Shown: piece after piece, positions 24,730 to 34,080 of the stretch | How the letters are laid out: every line of letters begins with the position of its first letter | Position numbering within the stretch: the stretch's first letter is position 1 | Source of the DNA: an uncultured Eubacteriales bacterium | GTDB lineage: Bacteria > Bacillota > Clostridia > Lachnospirales > Lachnospiraceae | DNA: 64,000 nt | Assembly: GCA_900314525.1 (NCBI GenBank) | Contig: OMVN01000003.1 | Location: 55,421 to 119,420, forward strand | Reading direction: 5' to 3' | Position numbers and translations under genes: made by a program | The notes under the pieces: model-generated | What the model saw: the letters and a program-made list of their open reading frames with translations, nothing else | What the model was told of the DNA's origin: nothing | The model's database searches: none

Positions 24730-26805
24730 ATGAATTTTTTATCAAGTATAGAGACAATATTAAAAAAAGACGATGAGATAATAATAACAGGCTGGGCTAT
24801 AGGCGATTACAATAAGAATCCGGAATACAGAGTCAGTTATAATGGAGATGAAATTGACAGTGTGATAAAAATCAAAAATAGAACAGACGTAACAATGGCA
24901 TTTATTGATTACACACACAGAGCAGATTTGGGATTTGAAATACATATTAAAAATACTGATGATGCGGAGATTAAGGGAATTAGTGTATATTATGTTTCTG
25001 ATAAAGGACTTCATTCAATATTATCTCATGGCAAAGAGCCATTGATTAATAAGGCAAACAGAAGTATTGCGATGAAAATTGAAAGCCGTAAAATAAAATC
25101 ATATAATAGCGCTATTATTGACAGATATAAGAAAATTTATGATGATGAAGAAGCTAGAAATAAATTTAATCATATGGCTGGCAGTGAATATAACAGATTT
25201 GTAAGAAGGGTAAGACCTATAAAACAGGAATTAGAGGCGCAGACAAATTATAATTTTAATTATAATCCAGAGTTTTTAATATGTGTAAGATTAAAAAACC
25301 CAAAATTAAGGGTTATTAAAACATTTCTGGATTCATTATCTGCTCAGACATATGGACAATTTAAAGTGATTTTCAGGGATGATGTGTCAGGAGAAAAAAC
25401 AAAAAATCTGATTTCAGAGTATTCAAAAAAAGATTCAAGATTTTGTCTTGAAGATGTCGAAGAGGCTAAGAATGAACTTTTTAATACAAAAAGCGATTAT
25501 GTAATTTTCCTAAGTCAGAGAACCATAATAGAACCTGACTATCTGTTTGAAATTGTAAAACAGCTTAATGTTAAGAGACATGATTTTATTTACACCGACA
25601 GTGATAATGTGGATGAGAGTATGATGGTTTATCTGAACCCACAATTTAAACCAGATCTTAGCATAGACTTACTGCGTTCATATAATTATATTGGTAAATC
25701 ATTTATAGTGAAATCAAATATATTGCTGCAAATAAAGGATGACTACATTAACAAATATGATTTGATTTTCAAGTGCATAGAGAAATCAGAGAGTATATAT
25801 CATATTCCAAAAGTTTTATTACATGAATTCAGTGTGGGTTATGAGCATGATCAGAACAAGGATAATATCATCATAAAACAGCATCTAGAAAGAGTAGACG
25901 AAGATGGTGAAGTAATATATGACAAAGAGAGAAATGGACACAGAGTAATTTATGACTTAAATGAGAAGCCATTAGTCTCAATTGTTATTGCAAATAAGGA
26001 CCATGTAAGTGATTTAGACAACTGCATCACCTCTATTATGACAAAGTCCGTATATAAGAACATTGAATTTGTGATTGTTGAAAATAACAGCACAGAAGAT
26101 GATACATTCACCTATTATGAAAAAATTAAAAAACAAAATAGCAATGTATCAGTCATTAAATGGAATGGGGAATTTAATTATTCGGCAATAAATAATTTTG
26201 GTGTCAAGAATTCAAAAGGCGAATATATTTTGCTTCTAAATAATGACACTGAGCTTATTTCTGAAGACGGAATTGAAGACATGTTAAGAATTTGCAGCAG
26301 AAGGGATGTAGGAATTGCTGGTGCAAAGCTTTTATACAAGGATAATACGGTGCAGCATGCAGGAGTAATTCTTGGATATGACAAATATGCATCACATGCA
26401 TTTATCGGTATGGATAATCAGGATGCAGGATATATGAACAGGGCAAGAATTACTAGTGATTTTTCAGCTGTCACAGCTGCATGTCTGATGATAAAAAAAT
26501 CAGTATTTGAAGAATGTGGTGGTTTGGATGAATCATTCAGAGTAGCATGCAATGATGTTGATTTATGTCTTAAGGTAAGAGAAAAGGGATATTATATTGT
26601 GTATGATGCATATTCACTGTGGTATCATTATGAATCAAAATCAAGGGGATATGAGGATACAGAAGAAAAAATTAAGAGATTTAATGATGAAAAAATGAGA
26701 TTTTATACAAAATGGAAAAATATTATGGATGAGAGAGACCCATACCACAATATTAATTTTTCTGATAATTTACCGCCATTTACGGTTGATTATAACGAAA
26801 AATAG
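24730..26805 (+). CDS. Two-domain GT2 glycosyltransferase with N-terminal beta domain; first GT domain looks degenerate
   Basis: 691 residues after an AAAGGAGAG site. Residues 1-100 are beta-rich (GWAIGDYNKNPEYRVSYNGD, RADLGFEIHI), an accessory domain seen on some surface-glycan enzymes. Residues ~180-360 follow the first GT-A domain of RfbC-like tandem enzymes, but where the related gene at 28449 has LLDHDDAL this one reads FLSQRTII, so the metal-binding DxD is gone; only a later YTDSDN remains. The second domain (~415-650) is intact: LVSIVIANKDH, NNSTEDDTF, ILLLNNDTELIS (NDT motif) and a late GGLDESFRVACNDVDLCLKVREKG. The first domain may now serve for acceptor binding. Confidence 0.85.
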   Translation: MNFLSSIETILKKDDEIIITGWAIGDYNKNPEYRVSYNGDEIDSVIKIKNRTDVTMAFIDYTHRADLGFEIHIKNTDDAEIKGISVYYVSDKGLHSILSHGKEPLINKANRSIAMKIESRKIKSYNSAIIDRYKKIYDDEEARNKFNHMAGSEYNRFVRRVRPIKQELEAQTNYNFNYNPEFLICVRLKNPKLRVIKTFLDSLSAQTYGQFKVIFRDDVSGEKTKNLISEYSKKDSRFCLEDVEEAKNELFNTKSDYVIFLSQRTIIEPDYLFEIVKQLNVKRHDFIYTDSDNVDESMMVYLNPQFKPDLSIDLLRSYNYIGKSFIVKSNILLQIKDDYINKYDLIFKCIEKSESIYHIPKVLLHEFSVGYEHDQNKDNIIIKQHLERVDEDGEVIYDKERNGHRVIYDLNEKPLVSIVIANKDHVSDLDNCITSIMTKSVYKNIEFVIVENNSTEDDTFTYYEKIKKQNSNVSVIKWNGEFNYSAINNFGVKNSKGEYILLLNNDTELISEDGIEDMLRICSRRDVGIAGAKLLYKDNTVQHAGVILGYDKYASHAFIGMDNQDAGYMNRARITSDFSAVTAACLMIKKSVFEECGGLDESFRVACNDVDLCLKVREKGYYIVYDAYSLWYHYESKSRGYEDTEEKIKRFNDEKMRFYTKWKNIMDERDPYHNINFSDNLPPFTVDYNEK

Positions 26806-26822
26806 AATGAAATCTTTTACTA

Positions 26823-26851
26823 TTGAAAGTTAAATAAATAGGTAGTATAAT
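26823..26851 (+). promoter_or_regulatory. Sigma-A-type promoter of rmlA/rmlC
   Basis: TTGAAA (26823-26828), 17-base spacer, TATAAT (26846-26851). Transcription would begin near 26858, 56 bases before rmlA. Confidence 0.8.
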
Positions 26852-26913
26852 AAACGCTATATGTATACTACATATTTAAAGACAAAAGACAGTCTATTAG
26901 ATAGGAGGATATT

Positions 26914-27783
26914 ATGAAAGGTATTATATTAGCAGGAGGTTCTGGAACAAGACTTTATCCACTTACAAAGGCGGTATCTAAACAGATTATGCCTGTATAT
27001 GATAAACCTATGATCTATTACCCATTATCAACACTTATGTTAGCAGGAATCAGAGAAGTATTAATTATCTCTACTCCAAGAGATTTACCAGTATTTAAAG
27101 AGTTATTTGGAACAGGTGAACAGCTTGGAATGAAATTCTCATATGCAATACAGGAGCAGCCAAGAGGACTTGCAGATGCATTTATTATTGGTGAAGAGTT
27201 TATTGGAGATGACAATGTTGCACTCGTATTAGGAGATAACATTTTCTATGGACAGAGTTTCTCAAAAGTATTAATGAGAGCTGCAGAGCGTGAAAGTGGA
27301 GCAACAATCTTCGGATATTATGTAAAAGATCCTAGAGAATATGGTGTAGTTGATTTTGATGAAAATGGCAAAGCATTATCAATTGAGGAAAAACCAGCTA
27401 ATCCAAAATCAAATTATGCAGTTCCTGGATTATATTTCTATGACAACGATGTTGTTGAAATTGCAAAGAATGTAAAACCATCTGCAAGAGGAGAGATAGA
27501 AATAACATCAATTAACAATGAGTACTTAAGAAGAGGAACATTGATGGTTGAAACTCTTGGAAGAGGATTTGCTTGGCTTGATACTGGTAATCATGATATG
27601 CTTCTAGATGCAGCTGATTTCGTAGCAGCATTCCAGAAACGTCAGGGATTATATATTTCATGTATTGAAGAGATAGCTTATAAGAGAGGATTTATTGATA
27701 AGGAGCAGTTATTAGAACTTGCAAAACCTCTTATGAAGACAGCATACGGACAGTATCTTGTTGATGTAGCTAATGGATTATAA
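26914..27783 (+). CDS. rfbA: Glucose-1-phosphate thymidylyltransferase RmlA
   Basis: 289 residues, standard length. The N-terminal [26 protein letters not shown] is the nucleotidyltransferase signature with the catalytic Arg and Lys; [10 protein letters not shown] near 107-116 supplies the metal-binding Asp, and [20 protein letters not shown] and [11 protein letters not shown] follow. It makes dTDP-glucose from dTTP and glucose-1-phosphate, the first step toward dTDP-rhamnose. A GGAGG site precedes the ATG by eight bases. rmlC follows 30 bases later. Confidence 0.97.
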   Translation: MKGIILAGGSGTRLYPLTKAVSKQIMPVYDKPMIYYPLSTLMLAGIREVLIISTPRDLPVFKELFGTGEQLGMKFSYAIQEQPRGLADAFIIGEEFIGDDNVALVLGDNIFYGQSFSKVLMRAAERESGATIFGYYVKDPREYGVVDFDENGKALSIEEKPANPKSNYAVPGLYFYDNDVVEIAKNVKPSARGEIEITSINNEYLRRGTLMVETLGRGFAWLDTGNHDMLLDAADFVAAFQKRQGLYISCIEEIAYKRGFIDKEQLLELAKPLMKTAYGQYLVDVANGL

Positions 27784-27812
27784 AATAAATAGAACTAAGG
27801 AGATTCAATAAA

Positions 27813-28382
27813 ATGGGAAAAATTAATGTTGAAACATGTGAAATCGAAGGATTAAAGATTATAACACCTTCAGTCTTTGGAGACGAGAGAGGTTATTTTA
27901 TGGAAACATATAATTACAATGATTTTGCTGAAGCTGGAATTGACCAGAAATTTGTTCAGGATAATCAGTCAAGCTCAAAGAAAGGTGTTTTAAGAGGACT
28001 TCATTTCCAGATTAACTTCCCTCAGGACAAGTTAGTTAGAGTAGTAAGCGGAGAGGTTTTTGACGTAGCAGTTGATTTAAGAGAAGGATCTAAGACATAC
28101 GGAAAATGGTACGGTGTTGTTTTATCAGCTGAAAACAAAAAGCAGTTCTTCATTCCAAAGAACTTTGCACATGGATTTATTGTTCTTTCAGATTCTGCTG
28201 AATTTGCTTACAAGTGTACAGACTTCTATCATCCAAATGATGAGGGCGGACTTAAATGGGATGATCCTGAAATTGGCGTAGAATGGCCAATGCCAGAGGG
28301 AATGACAAGAGAAGATCTTACAATTTCTGATAAAGATCACAAATGGAATGGTATAAAGGACTATACAGAAAACAGAAAATAG
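27813..28382 (+). CDS. rfbC: dTDP-4-dehydrorhamnose 3,5-epimerase RmlC
   Basis: 189 residues, cupin fold. DERGYFMETYNYNDFAEAG and QDNQSSSKKGVLRGLHFQ contain the catalytic His in GLHFQ and the substrate-binding Arg; FIPKNFAHGFIVLSD and AEFAYKCTDFYHP carry the later conserved Tyr. It epimerises dTDP-4-keto-6-deoxyglucose at C3 and C5. Slightly longer than the ~180-residue norm, with an extra acidic C-terminal tail. A hairpin without a T run lies between its stop and the next gene. Confidence 0.95.
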   Translation: MGKINVETCEIEGLKIITPSVFGDERGYFMETYNYNDFAEAGIDQKFVQDNQSSSKKGVLRGLHFQINFPQDKLVRVVSGEVFDVAVDLREGSKTYGKWYGVVLSAENKKQFFIPKNFAHGFIVLSDSAEFAYKCTDFYHPNDEGGLKWDDPEIGVEWPMPEGMTREDLTISDKDHKWNGIKDYTENRK

Positions 28383-28392
28383 TAAGTTTAAC

Positions 28393-28420
28393 AAATGGTT
28401 TGCCATTAGGCAAACCATTT
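28393..28420 (+). promoter_or_regulatory. Perfect 12-bp hairpin in the rmlC-glycosyltransferase gap
   Basis: AAATGGTTTGCC (28393-28404), loop ATTA, GGCAAACCATTT (28409-28420). There is no T run after it, so it is not a standard terminator; transcription probably continues into the next gene. It could protect the upstream mRNA end or cause partial attenuation. Confidence 0.6.
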
Positions 28421-28448
28421 CCAAATATATGATACAGGAGCATGGAAA

Positions 28449-30227
28449 GTGAGAGCCGGATATAATAATTTCAGAAGAATAGTAAATAAAACAAATTTTA
28501 GAAGAACAGTAACTTATTTCTCTAAACATGGATTTAGAGGATTAAAAGATAAAGTATTGTATAATCTGAAAGGTGAGTATGGAACCTGGTACAAAAAACA
28601 CAGGACAAGCATTCAGGAGTTAGACAGACAGAGAACAGTTAAGTTCGTCTATTCACCAAAATTCAGTATTTTAGTACCAACATATAACACACCTGAAAAA
28701 TTCTTGAGGGAAATGATTGAGTCGGTTACTATGCAGACTTATTCAAATGTTGAACTTTGTATTGCAGATGCAAGTACAGATGAAAATGTAGGCAAGATAA
28801 TAAAGTCATATTCAGATTCTGATGACAGAGTAAAATATCTGAAGCTTGAAGAAAATGATGGAATATCAGGTAATACAAACAAGGCATTTACAATTGCAAC
28901 TGGTGATTATATCGGTTTACTTGATCACGATGACGCATTGGAATTAGATGCTCTTTATGAAGTTGTAAAATCACTTCAGGAAATACATTATGATGTTATT
29001 TATACAGATGAGGACAAATGTGATTCTGAAATGACAACATTTATGGATCCTAATTTTAAACCAGATTACAGCCCTGACTTATTGCTCAGTGGTAATTATA
29101 TTACACACTTCTTTGTTACTAAAAAAGAAATAGTAGACAAAGTTGGTGGCTTCAGAAGTGAATATGATGGAGCTCAGGATTTTGATTTTATTTTCAGATG
29201 TATAGAAAATGCTGAAAATGTAAAACATATTGCCAAGATTTTATATCACTGGAGAATGCATAATAATTCCACAGCAGGTAATCCTAATAGCAAATCTTAT
29301 GCATATCTTGCAGGACGTAAGGCAGTTGATGATCATATCAAGAGAATTGGCGGTGTTGCAACTGTAGAAAATACAGATATGCTTGGAATTTATCATCCAA
29401 TATTTGATGTTTCAGATAATCCACTTGTTTCGATAATTATTGTGAATAAGAACAACTCGAAGAATTTAGAAAAGTGTATAGACAGTCTCTTTAATGTCAA
29501 TTCATATTCAAACATTGAGATTCTCATAGCAGATAATAATAGCGATGACAGAGAAACAAAGAAGTTGTATAAATCTCTTGATGAAAAATATGAGAATGTA
29601 AAAGTACTTAGATCTAAAGAAGATAGAAAACAGCAGGAATTAAATAACAAAACTGCCAAAAAAGCTTCTGGAGAATATTTACTTTTCTTGGATAGCGATA
29701 TATGCATCAATTCTGAAAATGCAATTGCTGATATGCTTGGACACTGCAAGAGAAGTGAAGTGGGAGTAGTCGGTGGAAAGATTTTAAACACAGACAGGAC
29801 AGTTCATTCAGCTGGATTTGTATTGACTGATATCAATAAATCAAAGAATATTTATATGGAGATTAAGGGAAGCGATTACGGATATATGCTTCGTACAAAG
29901 ACAAACGGCAACTACAAGGCTGTCTCAGGTAAATGTATGATGACTATGAGAGAAACATTCCTTGATGCTAAAGGATTTGATGATAGTTTTGAGAGTCCTC
30001 TTCAGTATATTGATTATTGCCTTAAACTTGGAAAAGATAATTTGTTGACTGTATTTGATGGATTTGCACAGTGGACAATTATGGAGAACAAAGGGGATAA
30101 GGTTCAGAAGAACTCTAGCGAGGAGAGCAAATTATTTAAGGAAAAATGGAATGAAGTTCTGTCGGAAGATGACTCATGTTACAATAATAACTTTAGTGTG
30201 AAGAATATTCCGTTCCAGCTCAAATAA
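28449..30227 (+). CDS. Two-domain GT2 glycosyltransferase (RfbC-like)
   Basis: 592 residues; GTG start eight bases after AGGAG (an ATG at 28442 is in another frame). Residues 1-65 are a basic leader with no clear fold. First GT-A domain (~75-290): FSILVPTYNTPEKFLREMI, IADASTDENV, IGLLDHDDALELD (DxD) and a late YHWRMHNNSTA. Second domain (~318-590): LVSIIIVNKNNS, IADNNSDDRE, LLFLDSDICIN (DSD) and a terminal YIDYCLKLG. Both domains keep their acidic metal motifs, unlike the neighbouring paralogue at 24730. This suggests it adds two sugars or alternates linkages in the repeat. Confidence 0.88.
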   Translation: MRAGYNNFRRIVNKTNFRRTVTYFSKHGFRGLKDKVLYNLKGEYGTWYKKHRTSIQELDRQRTVKFVYSPKFSILVPTYNTPEKFLREMIESVTMQTYSNVELCIADASTDENVGKIIKSYSDSDDRVKYLKLEENDGISGNTNKAFTIATGDYIGLLDHDDALELDALYEVVKSLQEIHYDVIYTDEDKCDSEMTTFMDPNFKPDYSPDLLLSGNYITHFFVTKKEIVDKVGGFRSEYDGAQDFDFIFRCIENAENVKHIAKILYHWRMHNNSTAGNPNSKSYAYLAGRKAVDDHIKRIGGVATVENTDMLGIYHPIFDVSDNPLVSIIIVNKNNSKNLEKCIDSLFNVNSYSNIEILIADNNSDDRETKKLYKSLDEKYENVKVLRSKEDRKQQELNNKTAKKASGEYLLFLDSDICINSENAIADMLGHCKRSEVGVVGGKILNTDRTVHSAGFVLTDINKSKNIYMEIKGSDYGYMLRTKTNGNYKAVSGKCMMTMRETFLDAKGFDDSFESPLQYIDYCLKLGKDNLLTVFDGFAQWTIMENKGDKVQKNSSEESKLFKEKWNEVLSEDDSCYNNNFSVKNIPFQLK

Positions 30228-30253
30228 TATTTCTGGAAAGATTGGAGAAAAGC

Positions 30254-31219
30254 TTGAAAGTAACTGTTGTTATTCCAAATTATAATGGAATGAAATATAT
30301 AAAATTATGTCTTGATTCAATATTGAATCAGACATATCGCGACTACAGTGTTCTGGTTATCGATAATGCATCCACAGATGGCAGTGATAAATTCATAGAA
30401 GATAATTATGATAATGTTGAACTTGTGAGAATGAAGAAAAATTACGGATTCAGCAGTGCAGTCAACAAAGGCATTGAATTATCAGATTCTGAATATGTGT
30501 TGCTGTTAAATAACGATACACAGACAGAACCAGATTTCTTAGCAGAACTGGTCAAGGAAATAGAAAAATCAGAAGATATATTTGCAGTAAGCGGCAAGAT
30601 GATAAATTTTGCTAAAAGAGATATTATGGACGACGCAGGCGACTGTTACACCCTTATGGGATGGGGATATCAGAGAGGTCTTGGAAAGAAAATAGATAAT
30701 TATGATAAATCCATGGAAGTCTTTTCAGCTTGCGCAGGTGCTGCAATTTATAGAAAATCTGTCTTTGAGAAAATTGGAATGTTCGATGAAAACCATTTTG
30801 CCTACATGGAAGATATTGATATATGCTACAGAGCCAGAATATTTGGGTATAAAAACAGATATTGTGCAGATGCTATAGTATATCATGTTGGAAGTGGAAC
30901 ATCAGGCTCAAGACATAATAAGTTTAAGGTAAGACTTGCGGCGCGAAATAATATTTATATTATTTATAAAAATATGCCATTCTTGCAATTTATGGTTAAT
31001 TTCCCTTTTATTGTGGCAGGAATCATTACAAAATATATTTATTTCAGAAAACTTGATATGGGAAAATCCTACAGAGAGGGATTTTTTGAGGGACTTAAGA
31101 CTTGTTATAAGCTTAAAAAGGTAGAATATGATCCTTCTAATAAAAAGAATTATTTCGATATTGAAAAGGAAATATTAAAAGGAACAGCTATTTTTGTAAA
31201 AGAAAAAATTGAAAAATAA
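30254..31219 (+). CDS. Family 2 glycosyltransferase (rhamnosyltransferase-like)
   Basis: 321 residues. No ATG fits the start; TTG 30254 has GGAG six bases upstream and gives the usual MKVTVVIPNYNG, while TTG 30242 overlaps that site. Motifs: IDNASTDGSDKFI, NYGFSSAVNKGI, VLLLNNDTQTEPDFL (NDT), FAYMEDIDICYRARIFGY and a VYHVGSGTSG late block, typical of WbbL-like rhamnosyltransferases. A hydrophobic stretch near 252-272 suggests membrane association. The poor start codon suggests low translation relative to its neighbours. Confidence 0.85.
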   Translation: MKVTVVIPNYNGMKYIKLCLDSILNQTYRDYSVLVIDNASTDGSDKFIEDNYDNVELVRMKKNYGFSSAVNKGIELSDSEYVLLLNNDTQTEPDFLAELVKEIEKSEDIFAVSGKMINFAKRDIMDDAGDCYTLMGWGYQRGLGKKIDNYDKSMEVFSACAGAAIYRKSVFEKIGMFDENHFAYMEDIDICYRARIFGYKNRYCADAIVYHVGSGTSGSRHNKFKVRLAARNNIYIIYKNMPFLQFMVNFPFIVAGIITKYIYFRKLDMGKSYREGFFEGLKTCYKLKKVEYDPSNKKNYFDIEKEILKGTAIFVKEKIEK

Positions 31220-31250
31220 TACAATTTATGATTAAATAGAAAAAAACAAG

Positions 31251-31279
31251 TTGCATTTTGTAAATAAATGCTATAAAAT
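31251..31279 (+). promoter_or_regulatory. Probable promoter of rmlB
   Basis: TTGCAT (31251-31256), 17-base spacer, TAAAAT (31274-31279). This overlaps in-frame TTG codons that would extend rmlB; placing a promoter here argues for the ATG at 31317 as the start. Confidence 0.5.
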
Positions 31280-31316
31280 CAATTCTTGTAGAAAATTAAA
31301 TTTTGGAGGAAAAGTG

Positions 31317-32402
31317 ATGAGAACTTATTTAGTAACTGGTGGAGCAGGTTTTATCGGCTCAAACTACATCCATTATATGTTTAAAAAATATGACAATGAG
31401 ATTAGAATAATTAACGTTGACAAGCTTACATATGCAGGTAATCTTGAAAATCTTAAAGATATAGAAGACAGAGATAACTATACATTTGTAAAAGCTGATA
31501 TTTGTGATAAAGAAGCTATCAGAAAAATCTTTACTGAAAATGATATCGACAGAGTTGTTCATTTTGCAGCAGAGAGCCATGTAGACAGAAGTATTAAGAA
31601 TCCAGAGGTATTCGTAAATACTAATGTATTAGGAACAGCAGTAATGCTTAACTGTGCTAAAGAAGCATGGGAATTAGAAGATGGAACATTCAAAGAAGGT
31701 AAGAAATTCTTACACGTTTCTACTGATGAAGTTTATGGTTCATTACCAGATGATGACAACGCATTCTTCTATGAAACAACACCTTATGATCCACATAGCC
31801 CATACTCAGCAAGTAAAGCTTCTTCAGACTTCCTTGTAAAAGCTTATATGGATACTTATAAGTTCCCTGCAAATATTACAAACTGCAGTAATAACTATGG
31901 TCCTTACCAGTTCCCAGAGAAACTTATTCCTCTTATTATAAATAATGCATTACAGGGCAAAAAACTTCCAGTTTATGGTGATGGTAAGAACGTAAGAGAC
32001 TGGTTATATGTTGAAGATCATGCTAAAGCTATAGATATGGTTCAGGAACAGGGTAAATTATTCGAAGAGTACAATGTTGGTGGACATAATGAGAAACAGA
32101 ACATCGAAATTATCGAGATTATCCTTGAGACATTAAATGAGATGCTTCCAGATGATGATCCAAGAAAAGCTCATATCAATAAAGAACTCATCACATATGT
32201 AGAAGACAGAAAAGGACATGACAGAAGATACGCAATTGCTCCAGATAAGATTAAGAAAGATCTTGGATGGTATCCTGAAACAATGTTCAAAGATGGTATT
32301 AAGCTTACAATCAAATGGTTCTTTGAGCATGAAGACTGGATGAAGAACGTAACAAGTGGTGACTATCAGAAGTATTATGATGATATGTATCAGAATAAAT
32401 AA
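31317..32402 (+). CDS. rfbB: dTDP-glucose 4,6-dehydratase RmlB
   Basis: 361 residues from ATG 31317, preceded by GGAGG; the upstream TTG frame is not used. Starts with the canonical TYLVTGGAGFIGSNYIHYM Rossmann motif. STDEVYGSL holds the catalytic Thr-Asp-Glu, and YSASKASSDFLV contains the Tyr-x3-Lys pair; NNYGPYQFPEKLIP and RDWLYVEDHAKAI bind substrate. Converts dTDP-glucose to dTDP-4-keto-6-deoxyglucose. Like many Lachnospiraceae RmlB it is a little longer than the E. coli enzyme. It is separated from rmlA and rmlC by two glycosyltransferase genes and closed by a terminator. Confidence 0.97.
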   Translation: MRTYLVTGGAGFIGSNYIHYMFKKYDNEIRIINVDKLTYAGNLENLKDIEDRDNYTFVKADICDKEAIRKIFTENDIDRVVHFAAESHVDRSIKNPEVFVNTNVLGTAVMLNCAKEAWELEDGTFKEGKKFLHVSTDEVYGSLPDDDNAFFYETTPYDPHSPYSASKASSDFLVKAYMDTYKFPANITNCSNNYGPYQFPEKLIPLIINNALQGKKLPVYGDGKNVRDWLYVEDHAKAIDMVQEQGKLFEEYNVGGHNEKQNIEIIEIILETLNEMLPDDDPRKAHINKELITYVEDRKGHDRRYAIAPDKIKKDLGWYPETMFKDGIKLTIKWFFEHEDWMKNVTSGDYQKYYDDMYQNK

Positions 32403-32452
32403 TTTAATAAAATTTTTAAAAGAGGCAGAATGAAAAGTCTCTTTAGATAAAA

Positions 32453-32483
32453 GCTGCATTGGCAATAGCCAGTGCAGTTTTTT
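32453..32483 (+). terminator. Intrinsic terminator after rmlB
   Basis: CTGCATTGGC (32454-32463), AATA loop, GCCAGTGCAG (32468-32477; one G-U pair) followed by six T. Confidence 0.85.
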
Positions 32484-32577
32484 ACTATATATATAAGGTA
32501 AACTACTCAGGATGTAGTTTGCCGGATATTAATTGAAATCGGACTGGTGAAATATTTGTGAAAAGTATAAAAAAATA

Positions 32578-32606
32578 TTGTCAAATTATGGTATATGATG
32601 TATTAT
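32578..32606 (+). promoter_or_regulatory. Sigma-A-type promoter for the initiating sugar transferase and LCP genes
   Basis: TTGTCA (32578-32583), 17-base spacer, TATTAT (32601-32606). Start near 32613. The ~90 bases upstream of this promoter, after the terminator, hold no gene. Confidence 0.7.
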
Positions 32607-32670
32607 TTATAAGACTGGCATATTATTAGAATGCAATGGAGATAATATGTAACAGAATGGAGCAGTTTAA

Positions 32671-34074
32671 ATGATAAAAGATAATCAAAAATATTTTAAC
32701 AGATTACTTCTAGTACTTGATGTATTGATAGTAATGACGTCATATCTGATATCCTGGCTGTTAAAGTTTAAAACGGATTTGTTCGATCATGCTGGTAACA
32801 GACTTTCATTTAATAATTATATGAATGCGTTGTGGCTGATTGTACCTGGATATCTTATGCTTTACCTTGCTTTTCATTTATATACATCCAAAAGAGTACA
32901 GGGAAGAAGACTTGAAATTGGAAATATTATCAAAGCCAACGTTTTAGGCGTTTTGGGCTTTCTTACAATTTTATATTTAATTGAACAACATGATTTTTCA
33001 AGGGAAATGATTTTTATCTTTTTCTGTATTAATGTTTTCTTTGAAGTTTTACTTAGGATGGCTATTAGATTTGTTCTCAGAATTATGAGAAAAAGCGGAT
33101 TTAATATGAAACATATCCTGCTTGTTGGCTATAGTAGAGCTTCTGAGGCATATATTGACAGAATAAGGGCATTTCCACAATGGGGATATCATATTGAAGG
33201 AATATTAGATGATAATGTTGCACCTGGAACGAATTATAATGGGGTAATAGTAATTGGAAAGATAGATTTACTTGAACAGAAACTTGAAGAAAATTCACTT
33301 GACGAGGTAGCAATTACTTTGGGACTGAATGAATATAGCAAGCTGGAAAAACTTGTAAGTGTCTGTGAAAAATCTGGTGTGCACACTCAGTTTGTGCCGG
33401 ATTACAATAATATTATTCCATCTAGACCTTATACTGAAGATTTAATGGGACTTCCTGTTGTTAATATCAGATATGTTCCTCTTACCAATACGTTTAATTC
33501 AATGGTGAAACGAGCAGTTGACTTCTTTGGTTCACTGTGTGGAATTATTCTCATATCACCAATATTGATTATTATTTCTATACTTGTAAAGTGTACATCA
33601 AAAGGTCCACTTATTTTCAAACAGGAGAGAGTGGGACTGCATAATGAAACATTCATGATGTATAAATTCAGGACAATGAGAGTACAGGATGAAAAAGAAG
33701 AGAAGAAGGCATGGACGGTAAAAGATGATCCGAGGGTAACCGGAATCGGAAGGATTCTGAGGAAGACAAGCCTTGACGAATTACCTCAGCTTTTCAATAT
33801 ACTTAAGGGGGAAATGAGTCTTGTTGGACCGAGACCTGAGCGTCCGTTCTTTGTAGAACAGTTCAAAGAACAAATACCAAGATATATGGTGAAACATCAG
33901 GTAAGACCTGGTCTTACTGGATGGGCTCAGATAAATGGATACAGAGGCGATACAGATATCAAAAAGAGAATTGATTGTGATTTGTATTATATCGAGAATT
34001 GGACTATGGGACTTGATTTCAAGATTATGTTTCTGACTATTTTTAAAGGCTTTGTAAATAAAAATGCCTACTAG
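32671..34074 (+). CDS. Undecaprenyl-phosphate sugar phosphotransferase (WbaP/CpsE-type)
   Basis: 467 residues. Four N-terminal spans (about 12-30, 48-68, 88-108 and 113-135), a CoA-binding-like Rossmann region (~145-270, beginning HILLVGYSRASEAYI), a fifth span at ~283-305, and a C-terminal catalytic domain starting with KRAVDFFGSLCGIILISPIL and the Lys-Arg motif, then FKQERVGLHNETFMMYKFRTM, RKTSLDELPQLFNIL (Asp-Glu pair), SLVGPRPERP and RPGLTGWAQINGYRG. It moves a sugar-1-phosphate from a UDP-sugar to undecaprenyl-phosphate, beginning the lipid-linked repeat. The LCP gene begins six bases after its stop. Confidence 0.95.
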   Translation: MIKDNQKYFNRLLLVLDVLIVMTSYLISWLLKFKTDLFDHAGNRLSFNNYMNALWLIVPGYLMLYLAFHLYTSKRVQGRRLEIGNIIKANVLGVLGFLTILYLIEQHDFSREMIFIFFCINVFFEVLLRMAIRFVLRIMRKSGFNMKHILLVGYSRASEAYIDRIRAFPQWGYHIEGILDDNVAPGTNYNGVIVIGKIDLLEQKLEENSLDEVAITLGLNEYSKLEKLVSVCEKSGVHTQFVPDYNNIIPSRPYTEDLMGLPVVNIRYVPLTNTFNSMVKRAVDFFGSLCGIILISPILIIISILVKCTSKGPLIFKQERVGLHNETFMMYKFRTMRVQDEKEEKKAWTVKDDPRVTGIGRILRKTSLDELPQLFNILKGEMSLVGPRPERPFFVEQFKEQIPRYMVKHQVRPGLTGWAQINGYRGDTDIKKRIDCDLYYIENWTMGLDFKIMFLTIFKGFVNKNAY

Positions 34075-34080
34075 TCCACT

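Noticed and set aside
31251-31316. Extended TTG start of rmlB
   Set aside because: The codons overlap a promoter-like region and there is a perfect GGAGG before the ATG at 31317, which gives the conserved N-terminus.
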